A stretch of 48,113 nt of DNA. Source: Flaviramulus sp. Lineage in GTDB: Bacteria > Bacteroidota > Bacteroidia > Flavobacteriales > Flavobacteriaceae. Position 1 is the stretch's first letter, and each line of letters begins with the position of its first letter. This document shows, in pieces, positions 7,601 to 15,767 of the stretch. The translations under genes and the position numbers were made by a program. The stretch lies in NCBI GenBank assembly GCA_030731745.1, contig JANQTJ010000025.1:1-48113 (forward strand). Direction: 5' to 3'. The notes beneath the pieces were generated by a model. That model was not told the DNA's origin and did not search any database. It was given only the letters and a program-made list of their open reading frames with translations.

Positions 7601-8735
7601 ATTAATGTTATTGTGTTTTTTAATAGTATTAAAAACCGAAGCTCAAAATTCGGTTTTAAAACTTGCAGACAGTTTGTATTTAAATGGTAATTATTCTAAG
7701 GCTATTGAGCATTACAAATTACACGAAAACCAACCAGATGTTTTTGATAATATAGCAAAAGCATACATGGCCATTGGTAATTATGAGGAAGCATTAAAAA
7801 ATTACGAATTCAGTATAACATCAAATCCAAAAGATGCTTTATCAAAATACGAATATGCTAAATTACTATCAAGAACAAAAAATTATGATGAGGCTTCCAA
7901 GGTTTTTAATGAGTTGGTTTATTTAGATTACAAAAATCCAAATTATCATTATGAATTGGGTTTGGTTTTAGAACAGTTAAAAGATTCAACAGCTATAAAT
8001 AGGTTTCGTTCAGCTTTCGATTTAGATAAAACTCATCAAAAAGCTATTTATAAAATTGCTAAATATTTTTTACAGAAACGCAAACATGAAGCTGTTGATT
8101 CTTATACCGATAAAGGGTTAGAGTCTTATCCAAACAATTTAGAATTAATAAGCTTAAAAGCTCAAAATTATTATTGGAAACAAGATTATAAAGAGGCTGT
8201 AAATTGGTTTGAGAGGCTATTAGAATTAGGAGAAACATCTGAATTCATCTATGAAAAATTGAGTCTGTGTTATTATCAATTAAACAATGTGGAAAAAGCT
8301 TTAGAAAACAGGTTGTTTGCTTTAAAATATAATCCTAATGATGCTTCTATGAGATATGTTATTGGTACTTATTATCTTGATTTAAATGATTTTAAGAATG
8401 CTGAAAAGTATATAAATCAAGCATTATTGCTTTTAGATCAGCCATTGGATGCAGAATATATGAAATTAGCAACTGTTTTAAACAGGCAAGAAAAGTATAT
8501 AGAATCTATTTCGGCATTAAATAAAGCTATAAATGAAAATCCATCAAATGAGTTAGCTTATTTACATTTGGCAATAACAAAGGAAAGTTACTACGCTGAT
8601 TATGATGCTAAAATAAAAGCTTATGAAGATATTAAAAATAAATTCCCAAAAAGTATGATTTTAAAGTTTGTAGATGCTCAAATTTCAAAATTAAAAGAGG
8701 AAAAATTTATTAAAGAAGGTGAAAAGAAAGATTGA
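7593..8735 (+). CDS. exported tetratricopeptide-repeat protein
   Basis: A 380 aa protein with a short signal peptide (about 1-17, ending TEA before Q). It is then almost entirely TPR units of about 34 residues: GNYSKAIEHY, GNYEEALKNYEF, KNYDEASKVF, KDYKEAVNWF, NNVEKALEN, NDFKNAEKY. The end is charged and Lys-rich. It would be a periplasmic or outer-membrane-facing scaffold. It overlaps the M56 gene by 8 bases, so the two are translationally coupled and belong to the BlaI-controlled operon. In this setting it may bind a partner for the M56 sensor; that is inference. Confidence 0.85.
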   Translation: MIRLMLLCFLIVLKTEAQNSVLKLADSLYLNGNYSKAIEHYKLHENQPDVFDNIAKAYMAIGNYEEALKNYEFSITSNPKDALSKYEYAKLLSRTKNYDEASKVFNELVYLDYKNPNYHYELGLVLEQLKDSTAINRFRSAFDLDKTHQKAIYKIAKYFLQKRKHEAVDSYTDKGLESYPNNLELISLKAQNYYWKQDYKEAVNWFERLLELGETSEFIYEKLSLCYYQLNNVEKALENRLFALKYNPNDASMRYVIGTYYLDLNDFKNAEKYINQALLLLDQPLDAEYMKLATVLNRQEKYIESISALNKAINENPSNELAYLHLAITKESYYADYDAKIKAYEDIKNKFPKSMILKFVDAQISKLKEEKFIKEGEKKD

Positions 8736-8775
8736 AAACAGAAAAAATTGTACTTTTCGGTTTCAGTTTTAAATT

Positions 8776-9252
8776 ATGAAGCTATTTAGTGTTTTTATAT
8801 TAGTAATTATGCTTACTTCTTGTGAGTATTTTAATGTAAAAAAAACATCTTCTCAAGCCATTTTAAAAGAAGAATTACAAACTTTTAATTGGAATGATGT
8901 TGATGAATATCCTAGTTTTTCAGTTTGTGATTCAATTTCTTTAAAAGAGGATAGAAAAGGTTGTTTTCAAAGCGTATTAACCTTACACATTTGGGAGTTT
9001 TTAAAGCAAAAAGAACTTGTGGTTTCAAAAGATATTAGAGATACCATATTGTTGCAATTTCAAGTTTCAAAAGAAGGTAATTTGTTTTTAATGGATACTA
9101 AAATAGACTCCTTAACAACTCAAGAAATACCTAACATTAAATCGTTACTTAATGAAAGTTTAGATTCTTTACCTAAACTATTTCCTGCTATAAAACGAGG
9201 TCAGCAGGTAACAACCGAGTTTAATTTGCCAATTATTATTAATGTGAATTAA
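8776..9252 (+). CDS. lipoprotein with a degenerate TonB_C-like module
   Basis: A 158 aa lipoprotein with lipobox LTSC and Cys16 as the lipidated residue. The pattern YPSF-x2-C, then Cys-F/V and helix (about 47-75), mirrors the PVFPGCE...KKCTS segment before the TonB_C domain of the M56 protein in the same operon. The C-terminal part (LLQFQVSKEGNLF, then LPKLFPAIKRGQQV and FNLPIIINV) matches the beta-strand pattern of TonB_C. It therefore looks like a stand-alone version of the antirepressor's outer domain, anchored by lipid. It follows the TPR gene by 40 bases and ends convergent with the next minus-strand gene 6 bases away. Its function is unknown. Confidence 0.7.
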   Translation: MKLFSVFILVIMLTSCEYFNVKKTSSQAILKEELQTFNWNDVDEYPSFSVCDSISLKEDRKGCFQSVLTLHIWEFLKQKELVVSKDIRDTILLQFQVSKEGNLFLMDTKIDSLTTQEIPNIKSLLNESLDSLPKLFPAIKRGQQVTTEFNLPIIINVN

Positions 9253-9258
9253 TTGGAG

Positions 9259-9993
9259 TTAAAATTTAATTGCAAATTTCCGCATAAGTCTCAAAATTTC
9301 GGCATAGAGCCAAACCAAAGTAATTAAAAGTCCCCAAGTAGCAAGCCACTCTTTGCGTTTTGGAGATTTATTTTTATGGTGTTCTATGTAATCAAAATCT
9401 AACAATAACGATAATGCAGCAAAAATTGCCGCTACAATATTAAAAATAATAGCCGGCCAGGATATACCCCATATAAAAACTGAAATGTCAAAAAAGCTCA
9501 ACATCCAAGAAATAATATAAATCACAAAAATACTTGTTGCTACGGTAATAATAACACTTCGTAATTTTTTTGTAACAACTATAATTCGAGTTTGATAAAG
9601 TAATAATATTACCAAAAATGTTACTATGGTTATTCCAATGGCTTGATAAGGTAAATTAGGAATATGTGCATGGGCATATACACTCATACTGCCAAGAAAA
9701 AAGCCTTTAGTAACAGCGTATAATGGCACTAAAATATGTGCCCAATGCTGGCGAACCGATATAACAATACTTATAATTATAGCTCCTAACATGCCACCTA
9801 TGCCATACCATTTAATGTTTATACCGTCGCTATAAAGTTTCCAAACACCAATTGAAATACTAATAATAATTGCGATGGAAAACATTGATTTAATAAGTAC
9901 TCCAGTAACCGACATAGTTTTTTCATGGGTGTTTTTACTTTCAAAAAAGTAATTTGTGAAAGCCGGATTGGATGTTTTATTAAAAAAAGTCAT
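9259..9993 (-). CDS. Bax inhibitor-1/YccA-like membrane protein
   Basis: A 244 aa integral membrane protein with seven hydrophobic segments after a 30-residue cytoplasmic N-terminus that begins NKTSNPAF, typical of the larger bacterial YccA-like subgroup. The conserved C-terminal region carries LLLDFDYIEHH, the Asp-rich stretch usually linked to pH or Ca2+ sensing in this family, followed by EWLATWGLLITLVWLYAEILRL in pieces. Bacterial relatives act as ion-leak channels or membrane-protease modulators. It is the last of three minus-strand genes, 19 bases after the glycosyltransferase. Family assignment is good; the exact role is not known. Confidence 0.85.
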   Translation of the reverse strand: MTFFNKTSNPAFTNYFFESKNTHEKTMSVTGVLIKSMFSIAIIISISIGVWKLYSDGINIKWYGIGGMLGAIIISIVISVRQHWAHILVPLYAVTKGFFLGSMSVYAHAHIPNLPYQAIGITIVTFLVILLLYQTRIIVVTKKLRSVIITVATSIFVIYIISWMLSFFDISVFIWGISWPAIIFNIVAAIFAALSLLLDFDYIEHHKNKSPKRKEWLATWGLLITLVWLYAEILRLMRKFAIKF

Positions 9994-10012
9994 TGCTATA
10001 AAACTAATTAAT

Positions 10013-11137
10013 TTATTTTTTAAAAATTCTGTCTTTCCATTTATAACTTGAAAAAACAGATAGAAACGCTACGTAAACACAAAAAAAGGGATAGAAAAAA
10101 AAAGAGGGGATAAAACTTCGTAACACATCTTTTTGATTAAAAAATGTAGCCGATTTATAAATTAAATAAAAATCAATATTAAACTTAATAACTACTACAT
10201 AAATCCAACTTTTAAAGTTAAATATCTGGAGTAACGAAAGTAATAATCCAATAATTATTAAGGCGTTTATGAGTAGAACAATAAGTCCGGTTAATTTTCC
10301 AAACCAATTATTGTAAGAGCTCGTTTTTGCAGCCCAACGAACTCTTTGTGAAATTAAACTACTCCAAGATGTTTGCGATTTTGAAGAAACAACAGCTTGT
10401 TTGCTTTTTAAATAATGCAGCTGTTTAGGGTCTTTTTTTAATAGTTTTTCTAGAAAAAAAATATCATCGCCACTTGCAATATTGGTATTGCCCTCAAAAC
10501 CATTTAATGCTTTAAATACATCTTTTGTGTAAGCAAAATTAGCACCGTTACATAAAAATGGTTTCTTTATTCCAAAACCACCTATGGTAGCGCCTTGTAA
10601 ACTTAAAATATCGAGTGTTTGAAATCTATTTAAAAAATTGTTTTCATCTATGTAAGAAATAGGTGCAACAATACATTTAGTTTCTGTTTTTTGGATAAAT
10701 GCATCAAAACTATCAAGCCAATATTTTGGTAATACACAATCAGCGTCTGTTGTTATAATCCAATCATTTTTAGCTTGATTTATGGCTGTTGAGATAGCAT
10801 CTTTTTTTGGTGAATTTGTTTGCCTGTTGTTAGAAAGAATATGGAGTTGGATTTGATATTGTTGTTTAAATTTATTTATAATTTCAACTGAATAATCGTT
10901 AGAATCATCATCAACAAAGATTATTTCAAATAGTTGAATAGGATAGTCTAAGTTTTTAATTGATTTTAATAAGTCTGGTAAATTTTCTGATTCATTTCTA
11001 AAAGGTATAACAATTGAAAATTTAGTTTTTGGAAGTGCTTCTTTCAATTGAAAATAAGGTACTCTGTCAAAGCCAAAAATAAAACTTCCAATTAAAAGTA
11101 AATATAAAACAGTAACTATTAAGCTAATTAAAATCAT
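10013..11137 (-). CDS. family 2 glycosyltransferase, membrane-anchored
   Basis: A 374 aa inner-membrane glycosyltransferase. An N-terminal membrane segment (about 2-22) precedes a GT-A domain. That domain has FSIVIPFRNE at 40-49, the nucleotide-sugar Asp cluster VDDDS at 75-79, metal-binding DAD at 131-133, an acceptor-side SGDD at about 222-225 and Q264-x-x-R267-W268. The QxxRW motif is typical of processive or lipid-linked GT2 enzymes. Two further membrane helices end the protein. Its start overlaps the stop of the upstream flippase-like gene by 4 bases. The pair probably builds or moves a lipid-linked glycan; donor and acceptor cannot be read from sequence. Confidence 0.88.
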   Translation of the reverse strand: MILISLIVTVLYLLLIGSFIFGFDRVPYFQLKEALPKTKFSIVIPFRNESENLPDLLKSIKNLDYPIQLFEIIFVDDDSNDYSVEIINKFKQQYQIQLHILSNNRQTNSPKKDAISTAINQAKNDWIITTDADCVLPKYWLDSFDAFIQKTETKCIVAPISYIDENNFLNRFQTLDILSLQGATIGGFGIKKPFLCNGANFAYTKDVFKALNGFEGNTNIASGDDIFFLEKLLKKDPKQLHYLKSKQAVVSSKSQTSWSSLISQRVRWAAKTSSYNNWFGKLTGLIVLLINALIIIGLLLSLLQIFNFKSWIYVVVIKFNIDFYLIYKSATFFNQKDVLRSFIPSFFFYPFFCVYVAFLSVFSSYKWKDRIFKK

Positions 11138-12099
11138 AATAACACTTCTTGTTTTGGGAGTTTAAAGTTAAGTACAAAATAACTTCCAAAGATACTTGGT
11201 ATTACAAAATTAAGCAACCACATAATGGTAATGATACTTAAAATAACAAGTTCATTTATGTTTAAAAAAGCAAATAAATATACGGCAATACTACCTTTAA
11301 TAACTACATCAAAAATAAAAATAGAAGGAATTATTGATGCTAATATATACATGGAAGTTATGGCTTTCATGGCATTCAAATAATTGATATTAGCACCAAA
11401 AACCTGAAGTAAATAATAAAACTGAAATGAGAAAATAAGATAACGAATAGCCGAAAATATAAAACCTAAAAGAATTTTTTTTCTAGGATATGCTTTAACA
11501 TAAAGTTTTATCTTGTTTAATGAAAAACCTTTGATTTTAAAGTTACTTTTAGTTACTCCAAAAACTATTAAGATTGTTATTGTAATTAATGTTATTGTTA
11601 ATAAGGATAGTTTTGAATAATTAATATCTATATTATTTTCAAGCACAAAAAAAGTAATTCCTACAATGCCTAAAATAACAGTTACTGTCATTTGTAAAAT
11701 ATTACTCAATAGATTTATCAGGACAATTTGTTTTTGGTAATTTGAAGTGTAATAAATAGCCTTAGCGCCATATTCCCCAATTCTATTTGGAGTAAATAAA
11801 GAAGCAGTTAGTGAGCCTAAACTTTGTTCTAGTGCATTTTTAAAACTTATTTTTCTTATAAAATCCACAAGGGTTTTCCATTTTAAAACTTCAAAAAACC
11901 AATTAAAAATGCTTAAAAAAACTAAAAAAACAACAGTTTTTGATAAAAAAACACCTTTTTTCATCAAAAAACCAATAAAAATAGAAAATTCTAAATCATT
12001 GTTATTTACTAATTTTTGATAAATAAAATAAAATGCACTAACAACAATGCTGAATTTAATGAGCACTAAAAAGAATTGTTTAGTTTTGTGAATAAGCAT
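11134..12099 (-). CDS. lysylphosphatidylglycerol synthase TM-region (UPF0104/AglD-like) protein
   Basis: A 321 aa polytopic membrane protein with about eight hydrophobic segments and no soluble catalytic domain. It shows the family's central features: W-x2-L (the KWKTLVDF segment near 72), a polar SLTASLFTPNRIGEYGAKA stretch at about 92-110 carrying the conserved PNRxGE motif, and a late P-containing helix. In MprF this region flips lipids, and stand-alone members often sit beside GT2 enzymes, as here. It leads the three-gene minus-strand unit and is divergent from ruvC across a 73-base gap that contains the dyad TATCAT-C-ATGATA at 12141-12153. Lipid or glycolipid translocation is inferred. 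Confidence 0.83.
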   Translation of the reverse strand: MLIHKTKQFFLVLIKFSIVVSAFYFIYQKLVNNNDLEFSIFIGFLMKKGVFLSKTVVFLVFLSIFNWFFEVLKWKTLVDFIRKISFKNALEQSLGSLTASLFTPNRIGEYGAKAIYYTSNYQKQIVLINLLSNILQMTVTVILGIVGITFFVLENNIDINYSKLSLLTITLITITILIVFGVTKSNFKIKGFSLNKIKLYVKAYPRKKILLGFIFSAIRYLIFSFQFYYLLQVFGANINYLNAMKAITSMYILASIIPSIFIFDVVIKGSIAVYLFAFLNINELVILSIITIMWLLNFVIPSIFGSYFVLNFKLPKQEVLL

Positions 12100-12172
12100 A
12101 CATCATAAATATAAATGCAAAATAAATCATTAATACATTATATCATCATGATAGTATCGTTTTTAATAATTA

Positions 12173-12727
12173 ATGACTAAAGAAAGAATTATATTAGGAA
12201 TAGATCCAGGAACAACTATTATGGGTTTCGGACTCATAAAAGTAGTTGGTAAAACCATGACTTTTCTTCAACTTAATGAGTTGGATTTAAAGAAATACGA
12301 CGATCATTATTTAAAGTTGAAACTTATTTTTGAACGCACTATAGAACTTATTGATACGCACAACCCAGATGAAATTGCTATCGAGGCACCTTTTTATGGG
12401 AAAAACGTACAAAGTATGCTTAAATTAGGTAGAGCTCAAGGGGTTGCGATGGCAGCAGGCTTGAGTAGAGAAATACCAATTACAGAATATCTGCCTAAGA
12501 AAATTAAAATGGCGATTACTGGTAATGGAAATGCAAGTAAAGAGCAAGTAGCAAAAATGCTTCAAAGTTTATTGGGACTTAAAACCTTACCAAAAAACTT
12601 AGATGCCACTGATGGTTTAGCTGCTGCCGTTTGCCATTTTTATAATTCTGGAAAAATTGAAATTGGTAAAAGTTACTCTGGTTGGGATGCTTTTGTTAAG
12701 CAGAATGAAAGTAGAGTTAAGAAATAA
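12173..12727 (+). CDS. ruvC: crossover junction endodeoxyribonuclease RuvC
   Basis: The Holliday-junction resolvase that cuts four-way DNA in homologous recombination, working with RuvA and RuvB (not in this window). At 184 aa it has the family's size. The four metal-binding acids are in place: Asp11 (ILGIDPGTT), Glu71 (IAIEAPFYG), Asp144 and Asp147 ([10 protein letters not shown]). It opens a run of tightly spaced plus-strand genes: its stop codon shares a base with the hemW start (TAATG). The extra C-terminal tail, Lys/Arg-rich, is short. Confidence 0.97.
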   Translation: MTKERIILGIDPGTTIMGFGLIKVVGKTMTFLQLNELDLKKYDDHYLKLKLIFERTIELIDTHNPDEIAIEAPFYGKNVQSMLKLGRAQGVAMAAGLSREIPITEYLPKKIKMAITGNGNASKEQVAKMLQSLLGLKTLPKNLDATDGLAAAVCHFYNSGKIEIGKSYSGWDAFVKQNESRVKK

Positions 12728-13860
12728 TGGCAGGTATTTATATTCATATTCCTTTTTGCAAACAAGCTTGTTTTTATTGCGATTTTCATTTTTCAACATC
12801 TTTTAAAAAGAAGGATGAATTGATTGAAGCTTTATTAAAAGAAATTGAACTTCGTAAAGATGAATTTAAAAATCAAACGGTTGAAACTATTTACTTTGGA
12901 GGAGGAACCCCTTCGCTACTGACGATTGATGAATTACGATTGTTGATTGATACAGTTTATAAAAACTATAGAGTAATAGAATACCCAGAAATAACTTTAG
13001 AAGCTAATCCAGATGATTTATCAAATAATCGAATAATAGAGCTCTCTAAAAGTCCCATAAATAGATTAAGTATTGGAATTCAATCATTTTTTGGGCGTGA
13101 TTTAAAACTCATGAATCGTGCTCACAATGCCAACGAAGCTAAACAATGTTTGGAGTTCGCAACTAAGTATTTTGATAATATTTCTATCGATTTAATTTAC
13201 GGGATTCCACATTTATCAAATGATGATTGGGTTAAAAACATCGAAATAGCTTTAGCTTATAATATTCCACATATTTCTAGTTATGCCTTAACAGTCGAGC
13301 CCAAAACGGCCCTGGATTCTTTTATAAAAAATGGGATTATTAAAAATGTGGATGATGATTTGGCTCAAGAGCAATTTCATATTATAATGGATAAATTAGA
13401 TGCTGCCGGTTTTGTGCATTACGAATTATCTAACTTTGGTAAGCCCAATTATTTTAGCAAAAACAATTCGGCTTATTGGCAAGGTAAATCGTATTTGGGT
13501 ATTGGTCCTTCCGCACATTCATTTAATGGAGAAGCGCGTGGATGGAATGTTAGAAACAATTCAAAATACATAAAAGCGCTAGAAAAAAACATATTACCTA
13601 TTGAAATAGAAACGTTATCAGTAACCGATAAATACAACGAATATATCATGACAGGTTTACGAACCGTTTGGGGAGTTTCTTTAGAAAAGATTGAAAATGA
13701 TTTTGGAAAAAACTATAAAAAATATATTTTAAATCAATCAGAAAAATACATTAATGAACATTTGTTGTATATTGATGATGACAAATTACTTACTACAAAA
13801 AAAGGAAAATTTTTAAGTGATGGTATCGCTTCAGATTTATTTAAAATTAATATAGCTTGA
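12727..13860 (+). CDS. hemW: radical SAM heme chaperone HemW (oxygen-independent coproporphyrinogen oxidase-like)
   Basis: A 377 aa cytoplasmic radical SAM protein. Cys11-x3-Cys15-x2-Cys18 (CKQACFYC) binds the 4Fe-4S cluster. The family GGGTPSLL follows at about 58-65, then the Asn/Asp-rich EANPDDL, SIGIQSF and GIPHL segments of the SAM barrel, and a C-terminal HemN_C-type region. The short N-terminus lacks the extension of true HemN, which favours HemW, a heme-transfer chaperone. It overlaps ruvC by one base and the next gene by four bases. Confidence 0.92.
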   Translation: MAGIYIHIPFCKQACFYCDFHFSTSFKKKDELIEALLKEIELRKDEFKNQTVETIYFGGGTPSLLTIDELRLLIDTVYKNYRVIEYPEITLEANPDDLSNNRIIELSKSPINRLSIGIQSFFGRDLKLMNRAHNANEAKQCLEFATKYFDNISIDLIYGIPHLSNDDWVKNIEIALAYNIPHISSYALTVEPKTALDSFIKNGIIKNVDDDLAQEQFHIIMDKLDAAGFVHYELSNFGKPNYFSKNNSAYWQGKSYLGIGPSAHSFNGEARGWNVRNNSKYIKALEKNILPIEIETLSVTDKYNEYIMTGLRTVWGVSLEKIENDFGKNYKKYILNQSEKYINEHLLYIDDDKLLTTKKGKFLSDGIASDLFKINIA

Positions 13861-14606
13861 TTGCAACAATTCAATACAACTCAAAAAAACTCAAAATTGA
13901 TTTATCAAATCCTTTAGATATTTCAATACCTTTAAGAGCCTCAAAAAGCAATGTAAATGCTTGGTATGTAAACGAACCTAAAATTGAACCAGAAACAGAT
14001 GGTGATTGGATTGCGAGTGTTAAAGAAGGTGCTAGCATTAATTTTAATAACATATATTTTAATCCGCATGCACATGGAACGCATACAGAATGTGTTGGAC
14101 ATATAACCGAAAAAGTACATTCTATAAACGAGAATTTAAAACAGTTTTTCTTTTTAGCTGAGGTTATTACTGTAGCGCCAGAAAGATTTAATGGCGATTA
14201 TGTGATTTCTGAAAAACAAATAAAATTTGCTTTGGGGAATAAAAAAAGAGACGCGTTGATTTTAAGAACTATTCCCAATACTCAAGAAAAACTTTCATAT
14301 CAATACTCAAATACAAATTGGTCGTATTTAGAAGAAGATGCTGTAAAATACATAGTTAGTAAAGGCATTAAACACTTGCTTATAGACTTACCAAGTATTG
14401 ATAAAGAAAAGGATGATGGCGAATTATTAGGGCATAATGCTTTTTGGAATACAAAAGGCAAATTACGATTGGATGCTACAATCACAGAGCTCATTTATGT
14501 AGCAAATTCGATAAAAGATGGTGCTTATTTTTTAAATCTTCAAATTGCACCTTTTGAAAATGATGCCACACCAAGTAAGCCTATTTTGTATAAAATTATT
14601 AAATAA
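13857..14606 (+). CDS. cyclase-family hydrolase (kynurenine formamidase-like), variant motif
   Basis: A 249 aa member of the cyclase family (metal-dependent hydrolases that include bacterial arylformamidases). The signature appears as HAHGTHTECVGH (about 74-85), against the usual HxGTHxDxPxH, so the Asp is replaced by Glu and the Pro by Val. Metal-ligand histidines remain. A second family segment, LLIDLPSIDKEKDDG followed by H-N-A-F-W, is at about 178-199. Substrate is unknown, and the altered signature suggests it is not a classical formamidase. The start is TTG, overlapping the hemW stop by four bases; no ATG lies near the N-terminus. Confidence 0.82.
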   Translation: MIATIQYNSKKLKIDLSNPLDISIPLRASKSNVNAWYVNEPKIEPETDGDWIASVKEGASINFNNIYFNPHAHGTHTECVGHITEKVHSINENLKQFFFLAEVITVAPERFNGDYVISEKQIKFALGNKKRDALILRTIPNTQEKLSYQYSNTNWSYLEEDAVKYIVSKGIKHLLIDLPSIDKEKDDGELLGHNAFWNTKGKLRLDATITELIYVANSIKDGAYFLNLQIAPFENDATPSKPILYKIIK

Positions 14607-15214
14607 TGGAAGCTTTTTTAGGAATTATCATCGGCGTTTTAACTACTCTAGGTTTTGTTACTTATTTTAAAACTTTAAAGAAAAAAAGTTTAGTAAATGC
14701 CCAATCGGTATTGCTTTTAGACAAGATAAAAAGAGTTTGTAAATTTATTACTGTTGAAGGAGATTTTGCAGAAATATATCATTATGAAGATGTGAAAGAA
14801 CGTTTTTTGAAACTTATTTCGAGTAAAAAGAAGGCACTCATTGTTATTAATGCAAAAGCCCATGTTGGTTATGATTTATCTAAAATTATTTTGAGATCTG
14901 AAAATGATAATAAGAAAATTATATTAGAACATTTTCCGCAACCAGAAGTGTTATCCATAGAAACAAATTTAAATTATTACGATAAAAAAGATGGCTATTT
15001 TAATAAGTTTGAAGCCGCAGATTTAACAGATTTAAACAACGAAGCGAAGCTTCATATTAAGGATAAAATTCCTGAAAGTGGTCTAATTCAAGTAGCACAA
15101 CAAGAAGCGTTAGAAACCATTCATTTAATTGAAACTATTGTCGAAACTATTGGTTGGAAGTTGGATTATTCAGCTTTAGTTATTGGTAATTCAGAAACCA
15201 AGAAAATTCAATAA
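14606..15214 (+). CDS. DUF4230 family protein
   Basis: A 202 aa protein with one N-terminal membrane anchor (about 3-22) and a mostly beta/alpha soluble part. The soluble region fits DUF4230: the AEIYHYEDV segment, KALIVINAKAHVGYDLSK in the centre and a C-terminal amphipathic helix with conserved Trp (GWKLDYS). The role of this family is not known. It overlaps both neighbours by one base (stop-start sharing) and so belongs to the ruvC-hemW operon. Confidence 0.75.
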   Translation: MEAFLGIIIGVLTTLGFVTYFKTLKKKSLVNAQSVLLLDKIKRVCKFITVEGDFAEIYHYEDVKERFLKLISSKKKALIVINAKAHVGYDLSKIILRSENDNKKIILEHFPQPEVLSIETNLNYYDKKDGYFNKFEAADLTDLNNEAKLHIKDKIPESGLIQVAQQEALETIHLIETIVETIGWKLDYSALVIGNSETKKIQ

Positions 15215-15576
15215 TGAATATAGAACAACTTCGAGACTACTGTTTAGAGAAGAAAGCAACTTCAGATAGTTTTCCATTTGATGAAAACACCCTTGTTTTT
15301 AAAGTTCTTAATAAAATGTTTTTAATGGCACCTTTGGATAAATGGGAAAAAGGTGAGGCAACAATCACTATAAAATGTGATCCGGATTATACTATTGAAT
15401 TGAGAGGTACTTACGAAAGTATTTATGCAGGACCATATGTTAGCAACAAGCACTGGAATACTATAGCTATCTATAAGGGTGAGCTAGAACCAAAATTCAT
15501 TTTTGAGTTGATAGATCATTCTTACGATATGGTAGTTAAAGTAATGACGAAAAAAATGCGGGACACTCTAAATTAA
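15214..15576 (+). CDS. MmcQ/YjbR family DNA-binding-like protein
   Basis: A 120 aa protein of the MmcQ/YjbR fold: N-terminal MNIEQLRDYCLEKKATSDSF-type helix, KVLNKMFLMAPLD strand pair, ITIKCDP and the AGPYVSNKHWNTI segment with its conserved Trp. YjbR has a CyaY-like fold and has been described as possibly DNA-binding. The cellular role is unsettled. It is the last gene of the ruvC operon and is followed by a terminator 19 bases downstream. Confidence 0.9.
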   Translation: MNIEQLRDYCLEKKATSDSFPFDENTLVFKVLNKMFLMAPLDKWEKGEATITIKCDPDYTIELRGTYESIYAGPYVSNKHWNTIAIYKGELEPKFIFELIDHSYDMVVKVMTKKMRDTLN

Positions 15577-15594
15577 CTTAGAAATTCATAAAAA

Positions 15595-15630
15595 CAGCTT
15601 TATAAGATTAAATCTTAAAGGCTGGTTTTT
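15595..15630 (+). terminator. intrinsic terminator of the ruvC operon
   Basis: An imperfect hairpin (15595-15608 with 15612-15624, one bulged base and one G-T wobble), followed by GGTTTTT. It marks the end of the ruvC-to-mmcQ transcript and separates it from the FIST operon. Confidence 0.7.
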
Positions 15631-15767
15631 AAGGTTTTTAAAATAACTTTTAAACTATATTAAAATGTTATTCGTCTATATGAAATAACCAATTATCTAA
15701 ATTCAACCCCTGCGTATTGTTATTATTTTAAATTTTATGAAACTTTTTAAGTTTAAAATTCCAATAT

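Noticed and set aside
12141-12153. TATCAT-C-ATGATA dyad between the flippase-like gene and ruvC
   Set aside because: Only six AT-rich bases per arm in a very AT-rich gap; not enough to call an operator.
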